A DNA stretch of 64,000 bases, taken from assembly GCA_029245395.1 (NCBI GenBank), contig JAQWPL010000029.1, forward strand, positions 124,001 through 188,000, in the 5' to 3' direction. The stretch's first letter is position 1; each line of letters starts with the position of its first letter. The position numbers and the translations under genes were made by a program. Shown here piece by piece: positions 27,446 to 36,410 of this stretch. The notes under the pieces are model-generated. The model saw only the letters and a list, made by a program, of their open reading frames with translations. It was not told where the DNA came from and searched no databases. Source of the stretch: Gammaproteobacteria bacterium. GTDB lineage: Bacteria; Pseudomonadota; Gammaproteobacteria; Pseudomonadales; Pseudohongiellaceae.

Positions 27446-28414
27446 TTATGGCTTTTCTGCCACAAAAATGGCTCGCATAGGTGCCGGATAGCTTTCTATA
27501 GTGATTCCAGGGCTGTCCTTGCCCAGCGCTTCGGGCAGAGATTCAAAATTCATCCACGCGGTGGTGCGCTGTTCTTCAACGGATGTCTTTGTAACATCGA
27601 CCAGCCGTATATTGGAAAACCCGACTTTCTTTAGCCATTCATGCAGTGTGTCGCATGAAGGTAAAAACCAGACATTGGGCATGCGAGCATAACGGCCCTG
27701 GGGCACCAGAGTCATGCCTTTCCTACCTTCTATAACCAGGGTTTCAAGAATCAGCTCACCACCATGCCGTAGACAGTCTTTGAGCCCATACAAATGTCCG
27801 AATGGGGAGCGACGATGGTAAAGAACCCCCATGGAAAAAACACTATCGAAGGAATTCAACTCAGCTGGCAGGTCTTCCAGAGCCAGGGGAACAACAAACA
27901 CTGGTGGCTCTTTCAGGAAATGCCTGATGGCCCAATACTGCATCGTAAACAACAAATGTGAATCCACACCCAGCACAAAACGGGCACCTGCTCCGGCCAT
28001 ACGCCAACAGTGGTAACCATTACCGCAGCCTATGTCCAGGACATTCCTGTTTTCCAGTGGACTGATATGATCCTTAAGCCTGTCCCACTTCCAGTCGGAA
28101 CGCCATTCTGTGTCCATGTCCAGGCCGAACATGTCAAAGGGCCCTTTGCGCCATGGCTGTAATTTCAGTAGCGCCCGTTTCAGTTGCTCCCGCTGCCCGT
28201 CATTGCACTGGCCGGCTTCGCCTATTCTGACCCCTTCCTGAAGATCCCAGGATGTCGGACTGATATCAGGTAATTCCTGTAGTGCGCTCACCCAGCCGTC
28301 AAAATCACCATGATTAAAGGCCGTGAGGAAATCCTGAGGCAATTTTTCAATGATGCGACCAAATTTCTTGTTATCAAGGAAATCGATGAGTTCGGTATAA
28401 TCCATCAGAGGCAT
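27446..28414 (-). CDS. cmoB: tRNA U34 carboxymethyltransferase
   Basis: 322 residues (E. coli 323). CmoB transfers the carboxymethyl group of carboxy-SAM to 5-hydroxyuridine-34 of tRNAs, forming cmo5U. The CmoB-specific KGPFDMFGLDMDTEWRSDWK segment, the SAM site NVLDIGCGNGYHCWRM, and SMGVLYHRRSPFGHL are all present. It lies 16 nt downstream of cmoA on the same strand, so the two act in sequence. Confidence 0.96.
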   Translation of the reverse strand: MPLMDYTELIDFLDNKKFGRIIEKLPQDFLTAFNHGDFDGWVSALQELPDISPTSWDLQEGVRIGEAGQCNDGQREQLKRALLKLQPWRKGPFDMFGLDMDTEWRSDWKWDRLKDHISPLENRNVLDIGCGNGYHCWRMAGAGARFVLGVDSHLLFTMQYWAIRHFLKEPPVFVVPLALEDLPAELNSFDSVFSMGVLYHRRSPFGHLYGLKDCLRHGGELILETLVIEGRKGMTLVPQGRYARMPNVWFLPSCDTLHEWLKKVGFSNIRLVDVTKTSVEEQRTTAWMNFESLPEALGKDSPGITIESYPAPMRAIFVAEKP

Positions 28415-28430
28415 ATTCCGTTCAGTCCTT

Positions 28431-29159
28431 TTAATTCTTTATCGCCACCATGGAAGCAAAATTGAAACACTGAAACCAAATATCAACCGTTCGGAATCCT
28501 GCCGCACGAAGCCTTTGCTTATGTTCCGTAATTGTCTCGGGAAATAACACCTTTTCCAGTGCTGCACGTTTGCAACTGATTTCCAGCTTTGAATAGCCCT
28601 GTTGCTCCTTGAAACGGTGATGCATTTCAATGAAATGGGCGTTGAGTGAGGGGTCTTCAAATCGAATTTTTTCCGAGATTATCAGCAAGCCGCCTGGCAG
28701 CAGCCCCTTGTATATATTTGCCAGGAGTCCGTCTCTTGCTTCCGGCGCCACAAACTGCAATGTGAAGTTCATGACTACGATGGATGCATTAGAGATAGTA
28801 GTTTCCAGGATATTCTCGCAACGCACTTCTACTGGAATGTTTCCATCATCCTGCGCCATCACCTCCTGGCAACCGGCAACCATCGCTTCCGAATTATCGA
28901 TGGCAATTATTGAGCAACCCGGTACCTTGATCTGCTCACGTATGGACAAGCTTGCTTCACCGAGGGAGCAACCCAGGTCATAACATTGGCTGTTTGGCCT
29001 GGCGTATTCAGCAGCCAGTGTGCCAATCATGGCAATAATAGTTCTGTAGCCCGGTACGGAGCGGTTGATCATGTCGGGGAAAACAGCGACGACGTTTTCA
29101 TCGAAGACAAAATCGGCGTGGGGCAATCCACTGGCATAGAGGGTGTCTTTTACGGACAA
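28431..29159 (-). CDS. cmoA: Carboxy-SAM synthase
   Basis: 242 residues from a TTG at 29159 (E. coli 247). This start is chosen because GGAAG lies 7 nt upstream, it falls 10 nt after the HIT gene stop, and it gives the conserved N-terminus SVKDTLYASGLPHADF; the longer frame would intrude into the HIT gene. CmoA makes carboxy-S-adenosylmethionine from prephenate and SAM. Motifs: VVAVFPDMINRSVPGYRTII, CYDLGCSLGEASLSI for SAM, and VVMNFTLQFVAPEARD. Confidence 0.95.
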   Translation of the reverse strand: MSVKDTLYASGLPHADFVFDENVVAVFPDMINRSVPGYRTIIAMIGTLAAEYARPNSQCYDLGCSLGEASLSIREQIKVPGCSIIAIDNSEAMVAGCQEVMAQDDGNIPVEVRCENILETTISNASIVVMNFTLQFVAPEARDGLLANIYKGLLPGGLLIISEKIRFEDPSLNAHFIEMHHRFKEQQGYSKLEISCKRAALEKVLFPETITEHKQRLRAAGFRTVDIWFQCFNFASMVAIKN

Positions 29160-29169
29160 GGCAGTCTTC

Positions 29170-29592
29170 CTATTCGACTTTAGCTTCCCGGTATCCCTGC
29201 GACACCAAAATTTCACGAATACTGGCAGCGGTATCCGCCAGCAAATCATGGGACATCTCCTGTGAGTTTTTGAAATCCATGTCTGCCGTAGTATCCATAG
29301 GCATTAAGTGAATATGCGTATGTGGCACTTCAATACCGACAATTGAAACACCGATTCGCTTGCAGGGAATGACTGCTTTTATGGCTTTCGCAATTTTCTG
29401 ACTCACTGCCATCAGGTGTGTGGCTGTGGTTTCCGGGACATCATCCCAATGATCCACTTCTTCTTTGGGGATCACCATCAAGTGGCCCTGCTTGATTGGC
29501 TGAATGGTCATGATGGAAAAACACAGGTCATCCTCCCAGACAAAGTGGCCCGGGATTTCCCTGTTGATAATTTTTGTAAAGATGCTTGCCAC
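29170..29592 (-). CDS. HIT family hydrolase
   Basis: 140 residues. Hint/HinT-type nucleotide-binding protein: FTKIINREIPGHFVWED at the start and the histidine triad VPHTHIHLMPMDT at the end. Members hydrolyse AMP-lysine, AMP-amides or dinucleoside polyphosphates. It lies directly upstream of cmoA with a 10-nt gap, so it probably belongs to the same transcript. Confidence 0.9.
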   Translation of the reverse strand: MASIFTKIINREIPGHFVWEDDLCFSIMTIQPIKQGHLMVIPKEEVDHWDDVPETTATHLMAVSQKIAKAIKAVIPCKRIGVSIVGIEVPHTHIHLMPMDTTADMDFKNSQEMSHDLLADTAASIREILVSQGYREAKVE

Positions 29593-29649
29593 AATAATTT
29601 CCTGAGTATTGGCAGGGATGGAAATTTTACAGCAATGCAGAGATCGGGG

Positions 29650-30129
29650 CTATTCAGCCAGCTCTTTAACCAACTCTTTTATTTGGAGCTCCGGCCGTGA
29701 ACGCTTCCTACGCAGCCAGTTTATGGAACGCAAGACTGGTTTACGGCTCACAAACCAACGTTCGCACTTATACTTCCCGGGGAAATTCAATAGCAACATG
29801 CCTATCAACATTGTCAATACTCCTTGTCCTGGCAGTACCAGCATGAATAAACCGAAAAATAAAATAATAATTCCAATCACATTCTTGAGTATAACCAGCA
29901 AGAGATAAACAGGCGCAAAGCGGCCTTTTACTAACCGTGGGCGATGCTCAGGTTTATTGAAGTAGTCAGGAGGAATTCGAATTACAATCCAGGGTACAAC
30001 TATTAGTGTGGCAAAAAACGGAATCAGAATTATGGCCAGCACAATCCATGGATTAACCACCTGTACCGCGCCAATGAATTCAGTTATCAATTGTATACCC
30101 GGGGAAACCTGAAAGATTAAGCTTAACAA
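29650..30129 (-). CDS. PGPGW-motif-type membrane protein
   Basis: 159 residues, TTG start. Hydrophobic segments at about 27-50 and 75-115. The LPGQGVLTMLIGMLLLNFPGK segment corresponds to the glycine/proline motif of the PGPGW transmembrane family (motif variant PGQGV here). A basic C-terminus (CERWFVSRKPVLRSINWLRRKR) probably faces the cytoplasm. No function is known. It diverges from the DUF2238-type gene. Confidence 0.7.
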   Translation of the reverse strand: MLSLIFQVSPGIQLITEFIGAVQVVNPWIVLAIILIPFFATLIVVPWIVIRIPPDYFNKPEHRPRLVKGRFAPVYLLLVILKNVIGIIILFFGLFMLVLPGQGVLTMLIGMLLLNFPGKYKCERWFVSRKPVLRSINWLRRKRSRPELQIKELVKELAE

Positions 30130-30180
30130 ACTGCTCGACCATTGATAACCTCGGGCAAGCTGGAAGATAAACGGAAAATA

Positions 30181-30873
30181 ATGCTAGCTTCAATTTACAA
30201 TTTTTTTTCCAGTATCCACAACCGTATTAGCCTCTTGCTCAAGGCCTTATTAATTTTGGGTGCAGTATTTCTGTTTATTGCCGGACAATACCAGGCAGTT
30301 GTGGAAACCCTCCTCATCCTCTGTATTACTTTTATGCCGCTAGTGCTGGATGCACGACTCCAGGTAAAAATTCCTTATGAATTCGAAACACTGGCAATTC
30401 TGTTTGCTTATCTGTCGTTGTTTCTTGGAGAAGTACTCGATTTCTATAATCGATTCTGGTGGTGGGACATAGTCTTGCATATCTCATCCGGCTTTCTACT
30501 CGGAATAACCGGGTTTTTGCTTGTTTACGTACTCAATGAAGATAAAAAAATAAACTTTGATCTTAGCCCTTTTTTCATAGCCTTATTTGCATTCATGTTT
30601 GCAATGGGGTTTGGAGGAATCTGGGAAATTTTTGAATTCAGTCTGGATGAGCTATTCGGGCTCAACATGCAAAAATCTGGATTGCAGGACACCATGTGGG
30701 ATTTGATTGTAGATGCAATTGGTGCGCTTTTTATATCAATACTTGGCTACCGATTTCTGCTAACGAAAGAAAGTGATTCATTTCTGGAACGATGGATAGA
30801 TAAGTTCATTGTAGCCAATCCAAAAATGTTCAGTAAAACTGGCAGTCATGACTCAGGTAAACATGATTCTTAG
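30181..30873 (+). CDS. YjdF/DUF2238-type membrane protein
   Basis: 230 residues from the ATG at 30181, with ACGGAAAA upstream; an in-frame TTG at 30142 gives a less likely longer form. Six or so hydrophobic segments. Family-type residues: GEVLDFYNRFWWWDIVLH, SSGFLLGITGFLLVYVLN, FGGIWEIFEFSLDELFG, and DTMWDLIVDAIGALFIS, with conserved Trp, Asp, His and Glu inside the membrane. Function is unknown. The downstream endonuclease-like gene overlaps by 26 nt. Confidence 0.75.
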   Translation: MLASIYNFFSSIHNRISLLLKALLILGAVFLFIAGQYQAVVETLLILCITFMPLVLDARLQVKIPYEFETLAILFAYLSLFLGEVLDFYNRFWWWDIVLHISSGFLLGITGFLLVYVLNEDKKINFDLSPFFIALFAFMFAMGFGGIWEIFEFSLDELFGLNMQKSGLQDTMWDLIVDAIGALFISILGYRFLLTKESDSFLERWIDKFIVANPKMFSKTGSHDSGKHDS

Positions 30874-31612
30874 CCTGCTAACTTATAATATCCACAAAGG
30901 ATTCAGCACCAACAATCGAAACTTTGTATTGCATCAAATCCGGGATCAGCTTCGTAGTATCAGTGTAGATGTAGTACTGCTTCAGGAAGTGATTGGCGAA
31001 CATATTCCTTTGTCCAGCTCAATTACCGACTGGCCCGCAAGCACGCAATTTGAATTTCTAGCAGACGAAGTTTGGCAACATTATGCCTATGGAAAAAATG
31101 CTATCGCTGATGGCCGTCACCACGGCAATGCCACCCTGAGTAAATTCCCTTTTACCGCATGGGATAATATTAATGTATCCCCCTTCAAGCGTGCCAGCAG
31201 AAGCCTTCTGCATGGAGATATCTACCTCCCGGAATGTGACAAGACCGTGCATATCATCAACCTGCATTTGGGGCTGTTTGGTTTTGAACGAAAAAAACAG
31301 CTGGCACAGCTGAACAGTCATCTTGAATCTGCCTTACAGAAACATCAGGCTGTAATCATCGGAGGCGACTTTAACAATTGGACCGGCAGGCAAGTATCAA
31401 AACTGCTTGATCCTGCTCACAACTTTGAGGAGGCATTTCTCTCCAGTAATGGCCGGCTCGCTCGCACCTTTCCAGCGAAGTGGCCGCTGCTGTGTATGGA
31501 CCGAATCTATTTTCGCGGCATGAAACTGGAGTCCTGTGAACGTCTCTTCAGCCCTCCCTGGAGCGAGCTATCTGACCACATTCCCTTACTGGCCCGTTTC
31601 AATTTGTCCTGA
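30848..31612 (+). CDS. Endonuclease/exonuclease/phosphatase family protein
   Basis: 254 residues. EEP-fold metal-dependent phosphoesterase: LLTYNIHKGFST, VVLLQEVIGEH (metal Glu), HIINLHLGLFGFERKKQL, IIGGDFNNWTG and the terminal LSDHIPLLARF (Asp-His pair). This short subgroup often sits beside phospholipase D/cardiolipin synthase genes, suggesting a lipid phosphodiester substrate, but none is here. The start overlaps the upstream membrane-protein gene by 26 nt. Confidence 0.85.
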   Translation: MTQVNMILSLLTYNIHKGFSTNNRNFVLHQIRDQLRSISVDVVLLQEVIGEHIPLSSSITDWPASTQFEFLADEVWQHYAYGKNAIADGRHHGNATLSKFPFTAWDNINVSPFKRASRSLLHGDIYLPECDKTVHIINLHLGLFGFERKKQLAQLNSHLESALQKHQAVIIGGDFNNWTGRQVSKLLDPAHNFEEAFLSSNGRLARTFPAKWPLLCMDRIYFRGMKLESCERLFSPPWSELSDHIPLLARFNLS

Positions 31613-31669
31613 ATCTACTTCCATCTGAACCTCTAACCACGAAATTTTGCAAAAGGACAACGCAGCCTA

Positions 31670-32137
31670 TTAATTTTTGATAGGCATTGCCGTTGTATAG
31701 ATCACCTGCCGCAATACAAAGCTGGAATGCACGTCAGAGACACCTGGTAATGGTGTAATCTTGTTCAGCAAAAAATCCTGATACTCTTCCATATCCTCCA
31801 CAATCACTTTGACCTGATAATCTGCAGACTGACCAGTAATGAGAATACACTCCAGCACTTGCGGATAATCCCTCAGGTTTTTTTCGAAGGCATCAAAACG
31901 CTCGGGCGTATGCCGATCCATCCGGATCTGGATCAGGGCCATCATTTTCAGGCCAAGTTTTGAGGCATTGACCAGCCCCACATAACCTTCAATGACGCCT
32001 TCCTCTTCCAGTTGCTTTACCCGTCGCAGGCACGGGGAAGGTGATAGCCCTACCCGATCAGCCAATTCCTGATTGCTTATTCTGCCATTGGCCTGTAACT
32101 CACTGAGTATGCGCTTATCCGTTCTGTCCAGGTCCAT
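31670..32137 (-). CDS. Lrp/AsnC family transcription regulator
   Basis: 155 residues. N-terminal winged HTH (LDRTDKRILSELQANGRISN-type start, LADRVGLSPSPCLRRVKQLE recognition helix) and a C-terminal RAM ligand-binding domain (GLKMMALIQIRMDRH, ITGQSADYQVKVIVEDMEEY). It is divergent from leuA, with AT-rich DNA and a 12-nt direct repeat between them, so control of leuA and of itself by an amino acid such as leucine is the simple inference. Confidence 0.93.
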   Translation of the reverse strand: MDLDRTDKRILSELQANGRISNQELADRVGLSPSPCLRRVKQLEEEGVIEGYVGLVNASKLGLKMMALIQIRMDRHTPERFDAFEKNLRDYPQVLECILITGQSADYQVKVIVEDMEEYQDFLLNKITPLPGVSDVHSSFVLRQVIYTTAMPIKN

Positions 32138-32193
32138 CAGTAGTGTTCCTGAAATAGTGATAAAATCTATTTTAATAGCATAATATACTAATT

Positions 32194-32255
32194 ATTAGCA
32201 ATAATATGACATTTAATACCTATTAATTCAATATTTAAGCGATATTAGCAATAAT
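32194..32255. repeat. 12-nt direct repeat in the Lrp/leuA intergenic region
   Basis: ATTAGCAATAAT occurs at 32194-32205 and 32244-32255, exactly 50 nt apart (start to start), within AT-rich DNA between the divergent regulator gene and leuA. Repeated sites on a similar helical face are typical of Lrp-family binding. Confidence 0.7.
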
Positions 32256-32302
32256 TCACCCTCTTGAACCTAGTACACTACACCGTCTGTTCAGCGGTAG
32301 AT

Positions 32303-32327
32303 CCTCTGTCAGAATAAAATCAGAGAG
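32303..32327 (+). promoter_or_regulatory. Hairpin covering the leuA ribosome binding site
   Basis: CCTCTG (32303-32308) can pair with CAGAG plus AGG at 32321-32328, placing the purine-rich Shine-Dalgarno GAGAGG inside the 3' arm, 7-8 nt before the GTG start at 32335. This could limit leuA translation when folded. Confidence 0.4.
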
Positions 32328-32334
32328 GCAGCAA

Positions 32335-34005
32335 GTGAAACGATATGATCCCAGCAAATACAAGGCATTCACCCCAGTTGGCCTGACCGACCGTACCTGG
32401 CCGGACAAGGTCATCTCCAAAGCACCTACCTGGTGCAGCGTTGACCTGCGAGATGGCAACCAGGCGCTTATTGAGCCAATGTCTGTTTCCCAGAAACGGA
32501 TGATGTTTGCTTTGCTGGTGGACGTAGGCTTCAAGGAAATTGAAGTGGGTTTCCCGGCAGCCTCTCAGCCTGATTTTGATTTTGTTCGCTGGCTGATTGA
32601 AGCAGATCAGGTGCCCGACGATGTCACCATTCAAGTGCTGACACAGGCCAGAACAGAACTGATTGAGCGTACCTATGAGTCACTCAAGGGCGCAAAAAAA
32701 GCCATCGTCCATCTGTACAATTCAACCTCAGTTGTGCAGCGAGAAAAAGTATTCAAACTGGACAAGGAAGGCATCAAGGACATCGCAGTAAACGGGGCAA
32801 AGAATGTCCTGCGCTGCGCACAGGCAGCGCCAGAAACTGAATGGTTCTTTCAGTACTCCCCGGAAAGTTTTACCGGGACTGAGCTCGAGTATGCGGTTGA
32901 AGTTTGCAATGCTGTCAATGAAATCTGGCAACCTACTCCTGAGCACAAGGTCATTATCAATTTGCCGGCGACAGTGGAAGTGGCAACACCCAACGTCTAT
33001 GCCGACCAGATTGAATGGTTCTGCCGCCACATTAAAAACCGAGATGCTATTGTCCTTAGCCTGCATACCCACAATGATCGCGGCTGCGGTGTTGCCGCCT
33101 CTGAACTTGGGTTGATGGCTGGCGCCGACAGGGTTGAAGGTACTCTGTTAGGTAATGGAGAGCGCACCGGCAACCTGGATATCGTCATCATGGGCATGAA
33201 CATGTACAGCCAGGGCATTCATCCGGAGTTGGATTTTAGCGGCATGGACCACATCTGCACGGTCGTGAAGGAATGTACCCAGATAGAAGTCCATCCTCGC
33301 CAGGCTTATGCTGGCAGTCTTGTATTTACAGCTTTTTCCGGCAGTCACCAGGATGCCATCAAGAAATGTCTGGATATCTACAAAGAAGGCGAAACCTGGG
33401 AAATTGCCTATCTGCCTATTGATCCAAGAGATGTGGGCCGCACCTATCAGGACGTTATTCGTGTCAACAGTCAGTCAGGCAAGGGCGGCGTCGCCTATGT
33501 GATGGATTCCAAATTTGGTTTTCATCTGCCGCGCTGGCTACAGATCGAGTTCAGCCGCATAGTGCAAAAAGTAACAGAGGACAGCGGCCAGGAAATTCAG
33601 CCAGAGCAAATTTACGAATTATTCCAACAGCAGTACCTCGAGCTGCCATCTCCCCTGCTCCTGAAAAGTTTTACCATTGAAAAGGCTGAGCATGAAACCA
33701 TCGGTGGCAAAATCGAACTAGAGGGTGAATTATTTGAAGTCTCCGGCAAGGGTTCTGGCATGCTGGAAGCATTTGTTGATGCGTTGGAACATACCTTCGG
33801 CATGGAACTTCAGATTCTTGAATATGGCGAGCACGCCCTGAGCCAAAGCGCCAATGCAGATGCAGTAACATACCTTCAGGTAAAATATGAAGGCAGACGC
33901 TATACCGGCATTGCAATTGATGAGGACATAGTCACTTCTTCAGTCAATGCCCTGTTGAACGCCGTAAGCCAGGTACTGCATATCCGTCGCCAGGAAGCTG
34001 CCTGA
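32335..34005 (+). CDS. leuA: 2-isopropylmalate synthase (yeast-type LeuA)
   Basis: 556 residues, GTG start. First committed step of leucine synthesis: acetyl-CoA plus 2-oxoisovalerate to 2-isopropylmalate. Type 2 LeuA marks: WPDKVISKAPTWCSVDLRDG (catalytic Arg-Asp in DLRDGNQAL), VGFKEIEVGFPAAS, SLHTHNDRGCGVAASELG with the metal-binding HxH, and LLGNGERTGN. The C-terminal LeuA dimerisation/allosteric domain (about 430-556) should bind leucine. It is divergent from an Lrp-type regulator and stands apart from leuBCD. Confidence 0.96.
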   Translation: MKRYDPSKYKAFTPVGLTDRTWPDKVISKAPTWCSVDLRDGNQALIEPMSVSQKRMMFALLVDVGFKEIEVGFPAASQPDFDFVRWLIEADQVPDDVTIQVLTQARTELIERTYESLKGAKKAIVHLYNSTSVVQREKVFKLDKEGIKDIAVNGAKNVLRCAQAAPETEWFFQYSPESFTGTELEYAVEVCNAVNEIWQPTPEHKVIINLPATVEVATPNVYADQIEWFCRHIKNRDAIVLSLHTHNDRGCGVAASELGLMAGADRVEGTLLGNGERTGNLDIVIMGMNMYSQGIHPELDFSGMDHICTVVKECTQIEVHPRQAYAGSLVFTAFSGSHQDAIKKCLDIYKEGETWEIAYLPIDPRDVGRTYQDVIRVNSQSGKGGVAYVMDSKFGFHLPRWLQIEFSRIVQKVTEDSGQEIQPEQIYELFQQQYLELPSPLLLKSFTIEKAEHETIGGKIELEGELFEVSGKGSGMLEAFVDALEHTFGMELQILEYGEHALSQSANADAVTYLQVKYEGRRYTGIAIDEDIVTSSVNALLNAVSQVLHIRRQEAA

Positions 34006-34300
34006 GCCTCATCAAAGATAAATTGATTCCTGATTTTTGTTGACTGGATTTTAGTCAGCTTGTCTTAACTCCAGAAAAATATTGAGAGCTATTTTTCTTT
34101 CCTCTACTATTTCTTTCCCTTACTATTCGTTCCTGCATAAAATTATTAATAGATTTTTTGTAAGACGAGTTTCAGGAAAACCTGGCAAAACTTTTTACGA
34201 TGATTTGTCCAACCGAAATCAACTCATAGGTTAAAACAATCTCAATGACATTTTTACCCAATGCAATTAACTGTGGCGTTAAAAAGTCATAACCTTACTC
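34006..34300. other. Spacer between leuA and the DUF3820 gene
   Basis: AT-rich 295-nt spacer without a convincing gene. A weak GACTG/AGTC stem near 34050 could contribute to leuA transcript termination; no clear U-tract hairpin was found. Confidence 0.5.
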
Positions 34301-34528
34301 ATGGAGGATCCGGTTCCAGATAATTTCCTGTTATTAAAACTCCTTGATACACCCATGCCATTTGGCAAATACAAAGGCAAGATGATTATTGATCTGCCTG
34401 AGGGATATTTGCTGTGGTTTGCCCGGCAAGGATTCCCGGCTGGAGAAATTGGGAAATTATTGCAACTAGCACTGGAAATCGACGTATCTGGCAGTAAAAA
34501 CTTGGTCAAATCATTAAAAAATGCCTAG
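34301..34528 (+). CDS. DUF3820 family protein
   Basis: 75 residues. The family core is clear: TPMPFGKYKGKMIIDLPEGY then LLWFARQGFPAGEIGKLLQL. DUF3820 proteins are small, soluble and probably nucleic-acid-associated (some are fused to exonuclease-like domains); the function of stand-alone forms is unknown. The stop overlaps the start of the metallopeptidase gene by 8 nt, so the two are co-translated. Confidence 0.88.
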   Translation: MEDPVPDNFLLLKLLDTPMPFGKYKGKMIIDLPEGYLLWFARQGFPAGEIGKLLQLALEIDVSGSKNLVKSLKNA

Positions 34529-35231
34529 AATTTGTAATCTAAGTCCCACTTACCCCTTTAATTTTGAGATAAACCGCTCAAAACGTAAATCCCTGGCTAT
34601 TCATGTTAAAAGTGGGAAAGTTGAGATAAGAGCACCTCGGTATGCCTCCACAAAGTGGATTCATGAGTTCGTTTTTGACCAGAAATCATGGATTATTGAT
34701 GAGTTAGCCCGTCAAAAGCGGCATCACAGGCAACGTCTGATAATAGCTGATGGCAGGGAAATCTCCTTTATGGGTAAACCACGGACAATCGTGGTGTTGG
34801 TTAGCCATCAAAAGGAAGTCCGGGTAACCCGTGATTTTGTCTTCCTTTATATCCGTAAGAACACCCCTGAAAACCTGGAAAAAATGTTCAACAATTGGCT
34901 CAAAGATAAAGCCCGTGAATACATGGGAGTAGAAACTTACAAAATTGCCAGGCAACTGGGTGTGCACCACAAACTCAAAGATATTGTTTTTCGCAAGACC
35001 AAAACGAAATGGGGGCACTGCTGCCAAGACGGCACTATCCAGTTCAACTGGCTGTCCATGATGGCACCCAGGGAAGTCATCAATTATCTCATCGTCCATG
35101 AGTGCAGCCATCTGCGCCACATGGACCATTCAAAAAAATTCTGGAATACAGTTGCAAGTGTTTGCCCCAACTACCAGGAGCTGCGTCACTGGCTGGCTGA
35201 GAATGGCCACCGCTTTTGGAGTGGCGTTTAA
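34521..35231 (+). CDS. YgjP/DUF45-type metallopeptidase
   Basis: 236 residues. M48-like fold with the zinc motif HECSHLRHMDHSKKFW (HExxH, His-Glu-Cys-Ser-His) and the preceding family sequence KTKWGHCCQDGTIQFNWLSM. The N-terminal half is the usual beta-rich part of the family. The substrate is unknown; the family often accompanies restriction or DNA-repair genes. It overlaps DUF3820 by 8 nt. Confidence 0.88.
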   Translation: MPRICNLSPTYPFNFEINRSKRKSLAIHVKSGKVEIRAPRYASTKWIHEFVFDQKSWIIDELARQKRHHRQRLIIADGREISFMGKPRTIVVLVSHQKEVRVTRDFVFLYIRKNTPENLEKMFNNWLKDKAREYMGVETYKIARQLGVHHKLKDIVFRKTKTKWGHCCQDGTIQFNWLSMMAPREVINYLIVHECSHLRHMDHSKKFWNTVASVCPNYQELRHWLAENGHRFWSGV

Positions 35232-35300
35232 TCAGCTATCAGCTAAAAAATGATGTTTTTGAGTTTAAGGCTAGTCAAATATTAAGTATGGACCGCAGGT

Positions 35301-35990
35301 CTATTCTGTTTTTTCAAAAAGCAGATCCCAGACTCCATGACCAAGACGGCGTCCGCGTCTTTCAAACTTGGTTTCCGCACGCTCACCAGACTCTGAATAA
35401 TTTCCTTCACCCGCCAGGTTAATAAACTCAACTGAAGCAGACATTACTTCCAGCATTTGTTCTGCATAATTCTCCCAGTCAGTGGCTAAATGCAAAACAC
35501 CTCCCTGACGCAATTTCCTGGCTAGCACGCCAACGAAAGGCGGCTGAATCATACGGCGTTTATGATGACGCTTCTTATGCCAGGGGTCAGGGAAGAAAAT
35601 CTGAATACGATCAAGATCGTTATTTGCAAAACAGGTCTCCAGTATCTCCATGGCATCCCCTTGCATCACCCTGAGATTTTCCAGCTGTTTTGCCTTGGTT
35701 TCCCTGAGAATATTGCCTATTCCTGGTGGATGTACATCAATCCCGATGTAATCCTTCTCCGGGTGTTGTTGTGCCATGGCGATCAATGAATCCCCCATCC
35801 CAAACCCGATTTCAAAGACCAATTCCGCCTGTCGACCGAACAGGTCTTTTCTGTCGATGAGTCCGTTATTGTTTTCAATACCGTATTGGGACCAAAGAGA
35901 TTCTATGGCTTCTTGTTGCGCAGGCGTCAGCCGACCACCTCGAACAACAAAACTTCTTATGGGACGACGTGAAGGGGGTATCTCAGCCAT
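35301..35990 (-). CDS. trmB: tRNA (guanine-N7-)-methyltransferase
   Basis: 229 residues (E. coli 239). TrmB makes m7G46 in tRNA. SAM site FEIGFGMGDSLIAMAQQHPE, the YIGIDVHPPGIGNIL motif, and the family signature IQIFFPDPWHKKRHHKRRM. The N-terminal RRPIRSFVVRGGRLTPAQQ is standard. The DUF423 gene upstream overlaps its start by 8 nt. Confidence 0.95.
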   Translation of the reverse strand: MAEIPPSRRPIRSFVVRGGRLTPAQQEAIESLWSQYGIENNNGLIDRKDLFGRQAELVFEIGFGMGDSLIAMAQQHPEKDYIGIDVHPPGIGNILRETKAKQLENLRVMQGDAMEILETCFANNDLDRIQIFFPDPWHKKRHHKRRMIQPPFVGVLARKLRQGGVLHLATDWENYAEQMLEVMSASVEFINLAGEGNYSESGERAETKFERRGRRLGHGVWDLLFEKTE

Positions 35991-36378
35991 GGCGAACAGA
36001 GTTTATTTCAATGAAAAGTAGCACCCAACCACCTAGAAAGGCTACCCCACCGATCGGAGTAATCATGCCCAGCCAAGTCATACCGGTAAGGGCGAGAACA
36101 TAAAGGCTGCCAGAAAAAAGGATTATCCCGACCAGGAACAAGGCATTGCACCAGAACAGCTTGCCCGATTTTTCATTGACCAACCCCAACAGAGCTGTGG
36201 CAATCAGCGCTACCACATGAAACATGTGATACTGAATACCCGTGTTAAAGACATCGAGCATGTCAGCACTAATCTTCTCTTCCAGCATGTGGGCACCAAA
36301 GGCGCCGAAAGTAACAACAAGAAAACCGTTGATGGCTGCCAGGCTCAGGGCCTGTCTGCTAATGACTGTAATGTTCAC
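35983..36378 (-). CDS. DUF423 family membrane protein
   Basis: 131 residues with four hydrophobic segments. Family residues include FGAFGAHMLEEKISADM and FNTGIQYHMFHVVAL in the first half, and ITPIGGVAFLGGWVLLF at the end (YgdD-like). Function is unknown. It overlaps trmB by 8 nt and lies downstream of rpoH, separated from it by a strong terminator. Confidence 0.9.
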   Translation of the reverse strand: MNITVISRQALSLAAINGFLVVTFGAFGAHMLEEKISADMLDVFNTGIQYHMFHVVALIATALLGLVNEKSGKLFWCNALFLVGIILFSGSLYVLALTGMTWLGMITPIGGVAFLGGWVLLFIEINSVRHG

Positions 36379-36410
36379 TCACTGTTCCTGGCATCTGAAT
36401 CTGTTGAAAT

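Noticed and set aside
29160..29249. N-terminal extension of CmoA
   Set aside because: It would overlap the HIT gene by 80 nt and is not part of the family; the TTG at 29159 has a proper ribosome site.
32256..32313. leuA leader peptide attenuator
   Set aside because: A short TTG frame exists but has few leucine codons, no ribosome site and no terminator/antiterminator pair.
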